Shown here in pieces: positions 9,701-18,700 of a stretch of 46,735 nt of DNA (position 1 is the first letter of the stretch; every line of letters begins with the position of its first letter). Source of the DNA: CAZISM01 sp964541895 (GTDB lineage Bacteria; Zhuqueibacterota; Zhuqueibacteria; Residuimicrobiales; Residuimicrobiaceae). The notes under the pieces are model-generated. The model was not told the origin of the DNA and did not search any database. It worked only from the letters and a program-made list of their open reading frames with translations. Position numbers and translations under genes: made by a program. The stretch covers positions 1-46,735 of the forward strand of contig CAZISM010000033.1 in NCBI GenBank assembly GCA_964541895.1, in the 5' to 3' direction.

Positions 9701-10229
9701 CGCGGGGTTCGGCATACACCTGCCATTTCAGCGAACCGTCATAATTCAGGCAGTATAGTGTACCGGCCCGGGCGTTCATAAAGATTTCCATTTTACCGTC
9801 ACCGTCGATATCACTGATGACCGCTGAGCCAAAGTTGTACATGGGATCGTCGAGCTCGGTCAACCAGATGCGTTGACCGCTGGCGGAGATGCAATGTATG
9901 GAACCGGAACCGGTAGGTGCCACGATTTCAGCCGCACCGTCGCCGTCAAGATCAGCCACCGCCGGAGGCATGACGTCGCCGCCGGTGGAATAGCTGGCCA
10001 GCACGTTGCCCTGGGCATCAAGCCTGATGATGCCGAATCCGGCCGGGATGATCAGGCTGTTGGGTTGAACGGCATCCGGATAGGGAATGGGGCTGCCGGC
10101 GCCAGGCTGCAATCCCTGAGGCGCGGTGACAGTAAAACTCCAGTCGCGCTGCAGATCGAATTTTGCCGCAACACTCGGCAGTGCGAACACCATACATGTT
10201 AACACGGTCAGAACAGTGGCTTTTCTCAC
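6750..10229 (-). CDS. Secreted FG-GAP/VCBS propeller fused to GH123/DUF4091-like glycosidase region
   Basis: 1159 residues. The start is GTG at 10229, supported by AAGGAG seven bases upstream, and gives a clean signal peptide (cut near ALPSVAA). Residues ~60-400 hold seven FG-GAP/VCBS-type repeats with Ca-binding loops: DLDGDG, DIDGDG, DVDGDG, DLDGDG, DLDNDG, DFDADG and DLDRDG. A helical linker (~530-640) follows. Residues ~690-1159 resemble the GH123 catalytic domain plus DUF4091. The Asp914-Glu915 pair in VKDEPG matches the adjacent Asp-Glu used by GH123 beta-N-acetylgalactosaminidases, and the end carries WEASRDGIEDYHLLMML, typical of DUF4091. Inferred role: an extracellular or periplasmic glycosidase with a Ca-stabilised propeller. 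The substrate is uncertain. It is 66 bp after the GH38 gene. Confidence 0.87.
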   Translation of the reverse strand: MRKATVLTVLTCMVFALPSVAAKFDLQRDWSFTVTAPQGLQPGAGSPIPYPDAVQPNSLIIPAGFGIIRLDAQGNVLASYSTGGDVMPPAVADLDGDGAAEIVAPTGSGSIHCISASGQRIWLTELDDPMYNFGSAVISDIDGDGKMEIFMNARAGTLYCLNYDGSLKWQVYAEPRACSPAVGDVDGDGKKEIFYGTDVSKIFCLNHRGEYLWHREITDRVFGRSGPLLADLDGDGRYELLMPNSNTTPYPVIICLDAHSGKVLWDGVTYMQNYAGTSIVDLDNDGHLEVIVVDKGNTVNVFEKNGRKKWSATLSGHGIFWAAAVADFDADGHAEILAGCRQTGLQGQTLFLLDDRGNVLKEYKEGHDRNASPMVADLDRDGLLEVYCADTRTAMQVIRYRMEGSQAAGRIHWGCWKNSSSHDGFIKSTAKRRHKLISERVPETRLNADRALPVLAGKNKQRIAVPDAYKGSDLMIEVRLTDRDHRTRSLLSWPTKVGDSVLVVYPVLSNQTLERVITVRDRQQQRILHFETSLVSCQGLQEDLALMQHSRAVMEKIAGPLSNDLAMTEELQARMAQKENFLLKLMEKESRHAAALDPETIQLIEQNRDQAEQLLAYGQFLCRIRQSGHDGNFFIWPDPNPWDERKPHQIYPAKPDSAFISVPAMGNEIEDRALYVTNLSAKPQHVKLYPYDAIDRTGKRIDHRLVLELREAIHTPDNRGKMVDEVLPKLGEGYTVYLAPFDSRKVWLNFKTRELAAGTYRGRIGFESIGMTISVQPLSWQLTVSPVRLPDKSEYAFCTWSGVAIENADLRQKVLDDVLSHKVSVFPQVAGPRLRLLQDKTMQEEWTQWDTYYTPLREQAVCILLNPVRVEVADGLTLTAAEKTAALREAYARISRGLKERGFSDDQWGVYVKDEPGLTGYSSIQEAVEIAREIKAAAPNVQLYIDPAGMVSPESMQPFKDLIDIYCPQVDLLKHPNGKLLNYLHSLNKRLWFYEAPSPARTFHPLGHYRMQAWLAFDFGLTGSGYWCYNYNNHDNLWRLYTTYPSPTESYSVVYFDGNTIIPSRRWEASRDGIEDYHLLMMLKRRVAEAEKGDRENRQHAATVRAYMNAAVKRITANVKKVKEINREFIPYDIDYSDLQDVREHLIGYMEKFLHNSEK

Positions 10230-10295
10230 AGTACTGCTCCTTGCTAAAGTGACAGTCCAACTCGGGGTTACTGGCTGAAAATAGCCGGAAAAATC

Positions 10296-13200
10296 CTAGA
10301 AATCCAACTTTACAAATTTTACTTCAAACGGCTCAAATTCAATTTGTTTGGCATCAGAGGCCAACCGTTCCTCTAGAACATTGACGATGTGCACCCCGGC
10401 GCCGCCCGCCGCCTCGCTGTGCTTGCCCTCCAGCTCGCGCATTTGCACAATGGCGCCTTTGCCGTCCATGGCCGGTCGCAGGTTAGCCACGAGGATATTG
10501 GCCGGCAGCGTGGCCGGCCATCCGCCGGCAGACATCCTGATCGGATCCTGCACCGGCGATACGCGCGCCGCCAACGGCGTGCGACAGTTCATACCGAAAC
10601 GCATGGCTGTGCCTTTGGCGGTATCAGCCCCGGACGTTAAAAAATAACTCCAGCGCTGCACGCCTTCCTTGGCCCCTGGATACGGCGCGGTCCAATAGTT
10701 GTTGATGACCCACGAGTACACATGAGGTTTTTCTATCCTGGCCACTTTTTGCCATTTGCCGATATTGATATCACCGAACTGCACCAGCGGCATCGCATCC
10801 GAAGTGACAACGATCTGGTGGCTGCTGTCACGCAGGGCAACCATATGTTGAAAGGCGTGCCAATCGGACGACGAGCCCGGCAGTTGGGTTTCTCCCGGCG
10901 TCACCAGTCCGCCGAGCGTATCATAAAGAAATTTACCATCCGACAGAGAGAATGGAAAAGCGACATACACCGCTTCCGGCAGGGGGACGAACTTTTTCAC
11001 GATTTCGAAATAGAGTTCCACCATTTTGGTGTGCGAGTACAGACGAATGGACAGCTGCACACCCGGATTGCTCACCGATGGCAGACAGCCATCAGCGGTT
11101 GCGCTGATGCGGACGGACTGCCAGAATGGATTTTCCGGCTCGAGATCCATTCGAACATCGCGCAACGTAGATTTGCGGGAACGTTGCAAATAGGAGGCGC
11201 GGCCGTCAAACTGGCTGTCTGACAGCAAATCGTAAATAAACTGCCCCATCTGCCAGGCCGCCGACTGATCCACCAGTTCGGTCCTGGTTTCTTTGTCGAC
11301 AAGGCTTTGGATGGCACCAGAACCGGGATCGAGCTGCAGGCGATAGTGTTCGTTTTCAAGAACGTCGGTGACCGCAGGCCGCGATACCGGCGTTTGCTGC
11401 GGCATCGGGTTGAAATCAAAGTGCAGGGTTTTGCCGGCCAAAGCGGGCACGTCCTTTACCCAGAGAAGCCAGTAGCTCCCTTCCACCCTGCTTTCGAGTC
11501 GATGTATAGGAACGGGTTGGCCGGTGGCGGCATCGATGAGCCGGAATTTTTTATCAGGAGGTACTACCGAATAATCAAGAAAGATGCGGACCACTCCGGA
11601 GCGTGTCCACGCCAAAGGGTTGAGCACAGATATGGTCGGTTCAGCGGCCGCGGCAGCGGCCGCGGTGGTACCAAAGAGGCCGGTCGCTTCGCTGCGCAGC
11701 AGGTCGATCTCCGCAACCGCTCCCCAGATGTAGGCAGCTTTCTCGTTGTACTGTTCAACGCTGTTTACCGCCAGAGGATCGGTAAACTCTTCCTGTGCGC
11801 CAAAGGTATGTTCGTCGTAAAACAGCAGGTCTTTCTTTACCCGGCACAGTTGCTCCAGGGTGGCCGGTTGCAGTGTCTGGCCCTGCAGTCCGGCGAGAGC
11901 AAAAAGAGATTCAATGGATTGTACGTCGGCATGGGCTTTACGAGCCACCGCCGTCTCCCGGCTGGCAAAGCCAAAGCCGTCCGTCCACCAGCTTGGCCAG
12001 GCGCCGCGCCACACCGGCAGGGTCGCGCCATGCTGTTCAGCGCCATAATCGAGAAATTCGCGCATGGTGGCAGAGCGTAACTGCGGCCAGGCGTAGGTCT
12101 GATTCCATCTGCTGATAAACCCGCACACCGCCATGTCCGGCGGCGAGTTATCGATCTGCCTGCCCGAATACTGCACAGCGATGCGGTCAAAGGGATAGCC
12201 GTTGCGTTTTACCATCTCCAGGTATTCAAGCAGGCGAATTTTGAACGGCTCTATCTGTCCGCGATCGAGCCCGAGGTGATTGCCGGTGTGATAGTGATCC
12301 GGACGCCAGGTGAGCAATCGCTTACCGGCTGCCGATTCCCACCAGAACAGAGTGGGTACTTCAAACGCCCGCGGTGTGCGATCGTTGTTGATGGCCAGCG
12401 TCAGATATTTGACATCGGTGTCGGCGAAAAAATCAACCAAACACCAGGCCATACCCGGAACGTCGTTCTGAATCCCGGTGACCACCGGCAGACCAAACTG
12501 CTTAAAGGTACGGATCGGCTGCAGCGAAGCGGCCATCACATTCTCATCGGCAATGTCGGACAGGTGCAGATAGAGACCGCCGATTTCGATCCGGCCTTCC
12601 AGAACCCGTTTTTTAAGCCGCGCCTGCTGTTGCGGCGGCCGCCGCCTGAGCCACTCATCCACCGCCCAGGAGACCTCACAGGTCCAGCGGAATTGGGCCG
12701 GCTCCGGCATCGTGTCGGTGAGGTCGCAATAGTCCAGCGCATAATCGATATAGCGCAGATGCTCAGCCATGATCTCATGCTGCGGCTTGGTGTAACCGAT
12801 ATCGGTGTGGGTGTGCTGGTTCAAATAAACAGTCCATTTGCGCGGAGGATGAAACTCGGCATCAAGTTCGCGGCGGACGGAGCCGGCGGCCAGTGAGATG
12901 TGCACCGGTCCGGCTTCGGTAACGGGAGGAACTAATATCTCTTTACGATGTTTGCCTGCTGCCAGGTCGCCGAGGGTGATCCGCAATGGAGCGGACCACT
13001 CTTGTTTCCGTAACACACAGGAGACCTTTTGGGCGCCGCCGGAGGTAATGTCGGCGACCACCACCTGGCGCTCTCCGTCAGGGGTTTTGGCGAGCAGCGA
13101 CGTGGAGCTGAACGTCGCGGCCAGGAGGTGACCCTGCAGCGGCTGCCTGGTATGGACCTGTGCTGCTATCGCCTGCGGATTTTTTATTCCGGACAAAGCC

Positions 13201-13772
13201 AGCGCACAACCCCAGGCGCCGCCGCCCTGATCGATTTTGAGCAGGACGCGGTTCAGGCCCTTCAGCAATGTCACCTGCACCGTGTCTTCCGCCGAGTCGA
13301 GGCCGCGGCCGACATGATGGTCCAGCACCAGATCCTGGTTCAGCCACATACGAACGCCGTCGTTGCTGCGCACGCGCAACAGCAGCGGCTGTTCTCTGTG
13401 CGAAACGAGGGCACAATAGGCATAGGCGACAGCCGGCAGGGATTTATCCGCTTGAAACAATTCGATGAAATCCAGAACACCGGCGCCATCGCTCAGCGCC
13501 ATGCGCCAGATGGCAGGCACTGGCCCGCCGAACTCAATGGCCTCTCCCTCTTTCGGCTGACAATGGGTTTCGCCCCCCAGACCGGTCAGATAGTCCTTAA
13601 AATAGCCAAAACAGCCGGAGCCGTGATACAGCGGTTTGCCGTTGGGAAATGGTCCGGCCACCAGCCAGGCCGGTATGGTGCCGTTTGGTCGCAGGTCATA
13701 GGAATTCAGCACCTCGGCAGGAGCGGCGATACGCCAACCCAGCACCAGGAGAACAATCAGGTATCTCTGCAT
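10296..13772 (-). CDS. Secreted GH38-family alpha-mannosidase-like protein
   Basis: 1158 residues with an N-terminal signal (MQRYLIVLLVLGW). Residues 36-195 form a sugar-binding-like module (SNDGVRMWLN, GLNRVLLKI, GGAWG) that also occurs at the C-terminus of the neighbouring amidohydrolase. The GH38 catalytic core follows: QHTHTDIGYT near 320 fits the zinc His-x-Asp, QNDVPG near 437 the Asp nucleophile, and DEHTFGAQE near 650 a later His ligand. A seven-alanine linker encoded by the repeat at 11644-11665 precedes the beta-rich C-terminal half. GH38 enzymes are retaining, zinc-dependent alpha-mannosidases. Many bacterial ones are cytosolic, so the signal peptide is notable. The gene starts seven bases after the amidohydrolase stop, with GAGG before the ATG. 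Exact linkage specificity is unknown. Confidence 0.9.
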   Translation of the reverse strand: MQRYLIVLLVLGWRIAAPAEVLNSYDLRPNGTIPAWLVAGPFPNGKPLYHGSGCFGYFKDYLTGLGGETHCQPKEGEAIEFGGPVPAIWRMALSDGAGVLDFIELFQADKSLPAVAYAYCALVSHREQPLLLRVRSNDGVRMWLNQDLVLDHHVGRGLDSAEDTVQVTLLKGLNRVLLKIDQGGGAWGCALALSGIKNPQAIAAQVHTRQPLQGHLLAATFSSTSLLAKTPDGERQVVVADITSGGAQKVSCVLRKQEWSAPLRITLGDLAAGKHRKEILVPPVTEAGPVHISLAAGSVRRELDAEFHPPRKWTVYLNQHTHTDIGYTKPQHEIMAEHLRYIDYALDYCDLTDTMPEPAQFRWTCEVSWAVDEWLRRRPPQQQARLKKRVLEGRIEIGGLYLHLSDIADENVMAASLQPIRTFKQFGLPVVTGIQNDVPGMAWCLVDFFADTDVKYLTLAINNDRTPRAFEVPTLFWWESAAGKRLLTWRPDHYHTGNHLGLDRGQIEPFKIRLLEYLEMVKRNGYPFDRIAVQYSGRQIDNSPPDMAVCGFISRWNQTYAWPQLRSATMREFLDYGAEQHGATLPVWRGAWPSWWTDGFGFASRETAVARKAHADVQSIESLFALAGLQGQTLQPATLEQLCRVKKDLLFYDEHTFGAQEEFTDPLAVNSVEQYNEKAAYIWGAVAEIDLLRSEATGLFGTTAAAAAAAEPTISVLNPLAWTRSGVVRIFLDYSVVPPDKKFRLIDAATGQPVPIHRLESRVEGSYWLLWVKDVPALAGKTLHFDFNPMPQQTPVSRPAVTDVLENEHYRLQLDPGSGAIQSLVDKETRTELVDQSAAWQMGQFIYDLLSDSQFDGRASYLQRSRKSTLRDVRMDLEPENPFWQSVRISATADGCLPSVSNPGVQLSIRLYSHTKMVELYFEIVKKFVPLPEAVYVAFPFSLSDGKFLYDTLGGLVTPGETQLPGSSSDWHAFQHMVALRDSSHQIVVTSDAMPLVQFGDINIGKWQKVARIEKPHVYSWVINNYWTAPYPGAKEGVQRWSYFLTSGADTAKGTAMRFGMNCRTPLAARVSPVQDPIRMSAGGWPATLPANILVANLRPAMDGKGAIVQMRELEGKHSEAAGGAGVHIVNVLEERLASDAKQIEFEPFEVKFVKLDF
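11644..11665. repeat. Tandem GCGGCCGCGG repeat encoding an alanine linker
   Basis: Two perfect copies of GCGGCCGCGG (11644-11653 and 11656-11665) separated by CA. On the minus strand they encode a run of seven alanines between the catalytic and C-terminal parts of the GH38 protein. Its GC content is extreme for the window; the run could vary in length by slippage. Confidence 0.7.
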
Positions 13773-13778
13773 AACACC

Positions 13779-13792
13779 TCAAAACGTTTTCA
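13779..13792. promoter_or_regulatory. LacI-type operator-like palindrome at the GH38 start (weak)
   Basis: TCAAAACGTTTTCA is a near-perfect palindrome centred on CG (13/14 positions symmetric), of the same type as the sites before lacI. It overlaps the last codons of the amidohydrolase (Lys-Thr-Phe-stop) and the ribosome-binding region of the GH38 gene. It could be a roadblock operator or a coding coincidence. Confidence 0.25.
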
Positions 13793-15707
13793 CCTGCAGC
13801 GTGTCGCTCGAATCGAGCAGGCGCATATACATGCCCCAGTTGCCGCCCCAGTTTTCCACTTTGGCTAAAATTCTGTTGACGCCCTTTTTAAATTTCGCTT
13901 CCAGGATATCCTGATCCGGCATCGCCGGCCGACCAAGATGACGGCTGTAGATAGATGCATGGTTCACCCATATCTTGGCGCCGTCGTTGCTGCCCAGGGT
14001 AAGTGTAACGGTTTGGTCGCGAGGGCTGATCACCTCGGCATAGGCATAGCCTACCACAGCGTCGGTCGGCGAGAGCTTCGCTTTAAAATCAAGATAGCCG
14101 GATTCAGGGGTGATGGCGTTTTGCCATTTCACCTCACCGTTCAAGGTCGAACAGGTGCGCGCCAGGTCGATCGTTTGCTCCGGCGGATACACTTTGTCGA
14201 ACCCCTCCGGATTATGGAGCGAGCCCCACGGTGCGCCCAGGGGGAACGATCCGATTACCATCCAGTGACGGATGAATCCCTTGTTGGTTTGATGGACCTC
14301 CCACAGCTCACGCAGAAATCCAGAGCCGGCGAACGAACGGATAGAATCAGCAGCGCGCACTCGGCCCTTCAGTTTGTACACCTCCAACGCATTTTCCCGG
14401 AAGAGGCGGCCGGCGATCTCGACCGCCTCCTGTTCCGAGAAATAACCGCTTTTGACTCTGTCGATCAGCACCCTGGCGACCACGCGGCGGGCGATCACCG
14501 AATGCGCCCAGCTCCCTTCTATGGTGCAATAATCGCCGCCAAAGGCCATGATCTTGTTTGCCGGCACGGTTTCCAGCCATTCATGCAGATACCGCTCACT
14601 GTACGAAGGTGAGATGATGTGCGACCAACACATGTCAATGAAGACGTTGGGGAAATTTTTCGCCAGAGTGGCCAGTTCGCCGCCATAGGGATAGCTGCTG
14701 TGCAACAGACAAAAATTGACGCCGGGAAATTCCATAAAAAGGTTGATCAGATGGGTCGGCATGGAATTGGTGATGGTATTGCTGTTGCCGGCATGCAAGC
14801 CGGTATGGATCTGTATGGGGAGTTTGTGTTGCTGCACCAGCGTCAGCACGGCATGCATCATGTAATCCTGCAGCGGTTTAACTTCGGCAAAGGTATAACT
14901 TTTACTCACAGCCTGTTTCGACACCAGCTCGTTGAATAACTGCTCTGCCCTCTCCCTGGGCACGTTCTCATACTGGAGAATGCGGGAATAGGCGAGCACG
15001 GATTTGACCCCTACCATGCCGTACTCCAGACCGGCTTGAAAAGCCCTGGCGAGAGCGGATTCATAGTCCGCCAGGGTGCGCACCTCGATGCCGTAACTGC
15101 TGCCGATCTCGCGCATGTAGGCGCCGGACTTGACATCGATAAACTGATCAAACTTTTCAATGTGGACATAAAATTCAGGATCGAATTTACGATGGCCCAG
15201 ATCCTGGATGGTCAGCTCGATCCTGGCCTTGTCCCGCAGAACGTGGCGATACAGACCCGGCTTTTGTGCCACTTTGATTTTCCGGGAAATGACGGCGATC
15301 GTGGCTTCGTTGAGTTCATCGACGCCATAGAGATCGCGGGCGATGAGTTGAACGACGCGGCCGTAGGCGGTGTTGCGCATCGCTTCCCAGAAAGGCTTGA
15401 GCAGCGCCCAGCGCTCTCTTTCAGGGAATTGTGCATTAAACACCAAATCCTTCATAAAGGGATCGAGGCCGGCGGAGACCAGATCGAATTCGGGATAGTT
15501 GCGAAATATATAGGCAAAGTCGATATCGGGTTTGGCCAACCGCTCCGCTTCGGTCTCCATATGCTCATGCGTATTGACCAGCCAGATATCATCCACCGCC
15601 GCCTGAATACGCTTTTCAAAGCCCGGGGCCGGCTGGCCTACTATCTGCACCTGAGCTGTAGCGGCGAACGCCATCAGCCAGGTTACGAAAAACGTTCTCT
15701 GCCACAC
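13779..15707 (-). CDS. Secreted amidohydrolase-superfamily protein with C-terminal sugar-binding-like module
   Basis: 642 residues. The start is GTG at 15707, with GAGG six bases upstream, giving a signal peptide (FFVTWLMAFAATAQ). The catalytic part is a metal-dependent TIM barrel: NTHEHME places metal-type His47 and His49, IQIHTGLHAGN near 300 supplies further His, HSSYPYGGE and DMCWSH follow, and FGGDY near 386 fits the catalytic Asp. Residues 482-637 are a separate module (GSNDGAKIWVN, GVNRILAKV, GGNWG) homologous to the N-terminus of the adjacent GH38 protein. Amidohydrolase-2/uronate-isomerase-like enzymes hydrolyse, decarboxylate or isomerise small molecules. Export plus a carbohydrate-binding-like tail suggests a sugar-derived substrate, which I cannot name. 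It is 29 bp after the GH92 gene. Confidence 0.85.
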   Translation of the reverse strand: MWQRTFFVTWLMAFAATAQVQIVGQPAPGFEKRIQAAVDDIWLVNTHEHMETEAERLAKPDIDFAYIFRNYPEFDLVSAGLDPFMKDLVFNAQFPERERWALLKPFWEAMRNTAYGRVVQLIARDLYGVDELNEATIAVISRKIKVAQKPGLYRHVLRDKARIELTIQDLGHRKFDPEFYVHIEKFDQFIDVKSGAYMREIGSSYGIEVRTLADYESALARAFQAGLEYGMVGVKSVLAYSRILQYENVPRERAEQLFNELVSKQAVSKSYTFAEVKPLQDYMMHAVLTLVQQHKLPIQIHTGLHAGNSNTITNSMPTHLINLFMEFPGVNFCLLHSSYPYGGELATLAKNFPNVFIDMCWSHIISPSYSERYLHEWLETVPANKIMAFGGDYCTIEGSWAHSVIARRVVARVLIDRVKSGYFSEQEAVEIAGRLFRENALEVYKLKGRVRAADSIRSFAGSGFLRELWEVHQTNKGFIRHWMVIGSFPLGAPWGSLHNPEGFDKVYPPEQTIDLARTCSTLNGEVKWQNAITPESGYLDFKAKLSPTDAVVGYAYAEVISPRDQTVTLTLGSNDGAKIWVNHASIYSRHLGRPAMPDQDILEAKFKKGVNRILAKVENWGGNWGMYMRLLDSSDTLQVKTF

Positions 15708-15736
15708 GGGTTACCTCGTATAAATTATTTCTCTGA

Positions 15737-18700
15737 TCAGTTGTCTGCGAACAGCCTGTCACCGGTGAGTTCTTGCTTTTCCAGGTCCGGTCCCTGCCAG
15801 AACACCGCGAGGAAGGAGCCGCCGCCGGCTTGAAAAAATTCCAGCCGGAGCGGGTGTACGCCTTTTGCCAGCGCGATGGAGCCGTACTCTTCCTTGGGCC
15901 AGTGCATGCCATCGTTATTCACCACCATCCTGTCATGAACGTACAGCCGGCTGCCGTCGTTGGATTTGGTGGAAAAGGTGTAAATGCCGTCTCCGGGCAC
16001 CTCCACATAGCCGGAAAAGATCAAGCCATAGTATTCCGGTTGGCTGGCCACCGTGATCTCAAAGGCCGGTGCGATGCCGCTATCGGCGCGCGCCAGTTTT
16101 GTGATTCCCGCCACTTCACCGATGTCCCCTTCAAAGGTGCCGGTATAGTAGACATAACGCAGTCCCTGGACAAGCGTCTCAACCTGGGCCGGTTTCAGCA
16201 ATTCAGCTTTGTGCAAAACGGTTTTAACCTCCAGGCTCGGGGCACAGCCCTGTTTAAACGCCTGCATGCGCAAAGGAACCGTACGATCCACTTTAAAGGG
16301 CGCCGTATAAATTCGGGCGGAAGCGATCGCTTCCGCATCGTCCAGGGTATAGCGGATTTCCGCGCCAGGCGTGTCGCAGGCGAGCCGGATCTCCGTTTCC
16401 TGCAAAAAATATTTCTCTGTCGATTTCACATAGGGAGCGGTCATCACAGGAGCGGCGGCCTCCTGCTGCGGCCGGTCCTGCTTGCGGCTGCCCCAGTGAT
16501 AATTCGGTTTATCGCCCATGTGCAAAATCAGGGTGCCGCCATCCACGAGCTCGCGATGATAAAACCACGGCCTGGTCAGCGGTTTGCCGTCCAGCGTGGC
16601 CGACTGGATGTATCGGTTCCGCGACGAATTGTTGCGGGTTTCGATACAAAAGGATTTGCCGGAATAATAACGCTGATCCAGTTGAATCGTAATCCTGTCA
16701 AAGAGCGGGCTGGCGATTTCGTAAATGGGATTTTGGCTGGCGCCGCCGTCCATTTCGAACAGGCCGATACCGGCCATGACATACCAGGCGCCCATCTGTC
16801 CTTCATCCTCATCACCCGGACAACCGCCCACCGGTTCCAGGCCATAGTAGCGGTCGAGAATCTCACGGGTCCAGTATTGGGTCAGCCAGGGTTTGCCGGA
16901 ATAATTGAACAGCCAGGAGGCTTGCATATTGGGTTGGTTGGCTTGATTGACATACTCGCTGACCAATATGGGACCGGAATGTTCAAATCCGTATTGCAGG
17001 CGGTCATTGAACTCTGCCTCGCCGAGGAGGTCGATCAGGCCGGCGAGATCGTGGGGCACGAACCAGGTGTACTGCCAGGCATTGCCTTCCACGTAATATT
17101 TTTTCTCGCCGAAATTATCATCATACCCCACCGCTTTTTCGACCGGATCAAACTGCTGCAGCCAGGGCCCGCCGGCGTATTTGGGCCGCATATAGCCGAC
17201 ATCGGCATCGTAAATATTTTTATAGGACTGGCTGCGCAGCAGATATGTTTGATGATCCTGCTCATAGCCCAGGGCTGCCGCCATTTGTGACAGACACCAA
17301 TCCTGATACGCCGCTTCCAGCGTTACTGAAACCGGCCCGAATTCGCTGGGAATATAGCCGTACTCCAGATAAGGCTGCAACAGCGGATTACCGACCAGAC
17401 CGCTGCATTCGTGCTTGAAACCGGGGACTGTCACCAGTTTCAACAGAGCGGCATAGACCCGGTTCACATCATAGTTGCGAATGCCTTTCTGAAATGCGCC
17501 GACCACAAAAGGAATCTGCGGCACTCCGGTCATGATGCCGGAATATTCCAGACCGCTGGGTCCTTTGGGAAACCAGCCGCCGGCGTCGCTCAGTTTCTGC
17601 ATGCCTGCAATCCATTCGTTCATGATGTCGGGCGTGACCAGCGCCCAGAGCTGATTGAGGTTCCAGTGGGTGCCCCAAACGACATCGCCGCCGTACATGG
17701 GTGCCGGCGCACCGTCCGGCAGGTGCAGGTTTTCGCACATATCCAGCCACTGACCATTGACATCGCTCCACACCGATTTACCGCAGTAGGCTCGATAGAG
17801 ATTGGTGTAAAATTTTATCCGGTCCTGCTCCCGGCCGCCTTCCACTTTGATCAGACTGAGGAGATCATTCCAGACCCGGCGGGCGTTGCTGCGCACGGCT
17901 GCGAAATCCCAGCCGAACGGCGCCATTTCGGTTTCCAGATTGAGTCGGGCTTGGGCAATGCTGACCAGAGAAAATCCGGTTCGCACCAGAAGGGATTCAC
18001 CGGCCCTGGTGGCAAAACGCAGGAACACGCCCACATCGGCGTTTTCTTCACCGCTCCATTCCTGTACATCCTCTTCGATGGTACGGCCGTTCCAGCCGCC
18101 AAGGGCAGCGAACGGCTTGTTCACCTGCATAACAAAATTCAGCCTGTACTGGTTCCAATTGTGGTCATCCCGAACCAGGGTCCCCTCGATTTCGCGGTCA
18201 TTGATCCGGCGAAGGTGGACACGAACGATGCGGACGATGCTTCCTTCCGGCGTGTTGAGGTCGAACAGCAGATAGGCTTTTTCAGCTGCCGGGAAGGTGT
18301 AGCGTTGCAGACCGCAACGCATAGTGGCGGTCATTTCGGCACGGATATGGTAATCATCCAGGGTCACCGCGTAATAGCCCGCTTTGGCCACTTCGGTGCT
18401 GTGTCTGAACCGGGAACGGTAACCGGCATCCGGATCCGCTTCTGTTCCCGGCTGTGTCTGCAGGTCGCCGACGATCGGCATCATCAGGCCGCCGCCGAAC
18501 CCGTACGAATGCAGGTGGCCAAAGCCGGCGATGGTGTTCATGGTGTATTCATAGCCGGCATCCAGGTCAGTTTTTTCCACATTATCCGGACTCAGTTCAA
18601 CCATTCCAAATGGCAACGTTGCTCCGGGAAAATGCATCCAGCGGGCTTTGCTGGTGCCGATCATGGGATCCACATAATCCACCGGCTCCTGGCCGGCCCA

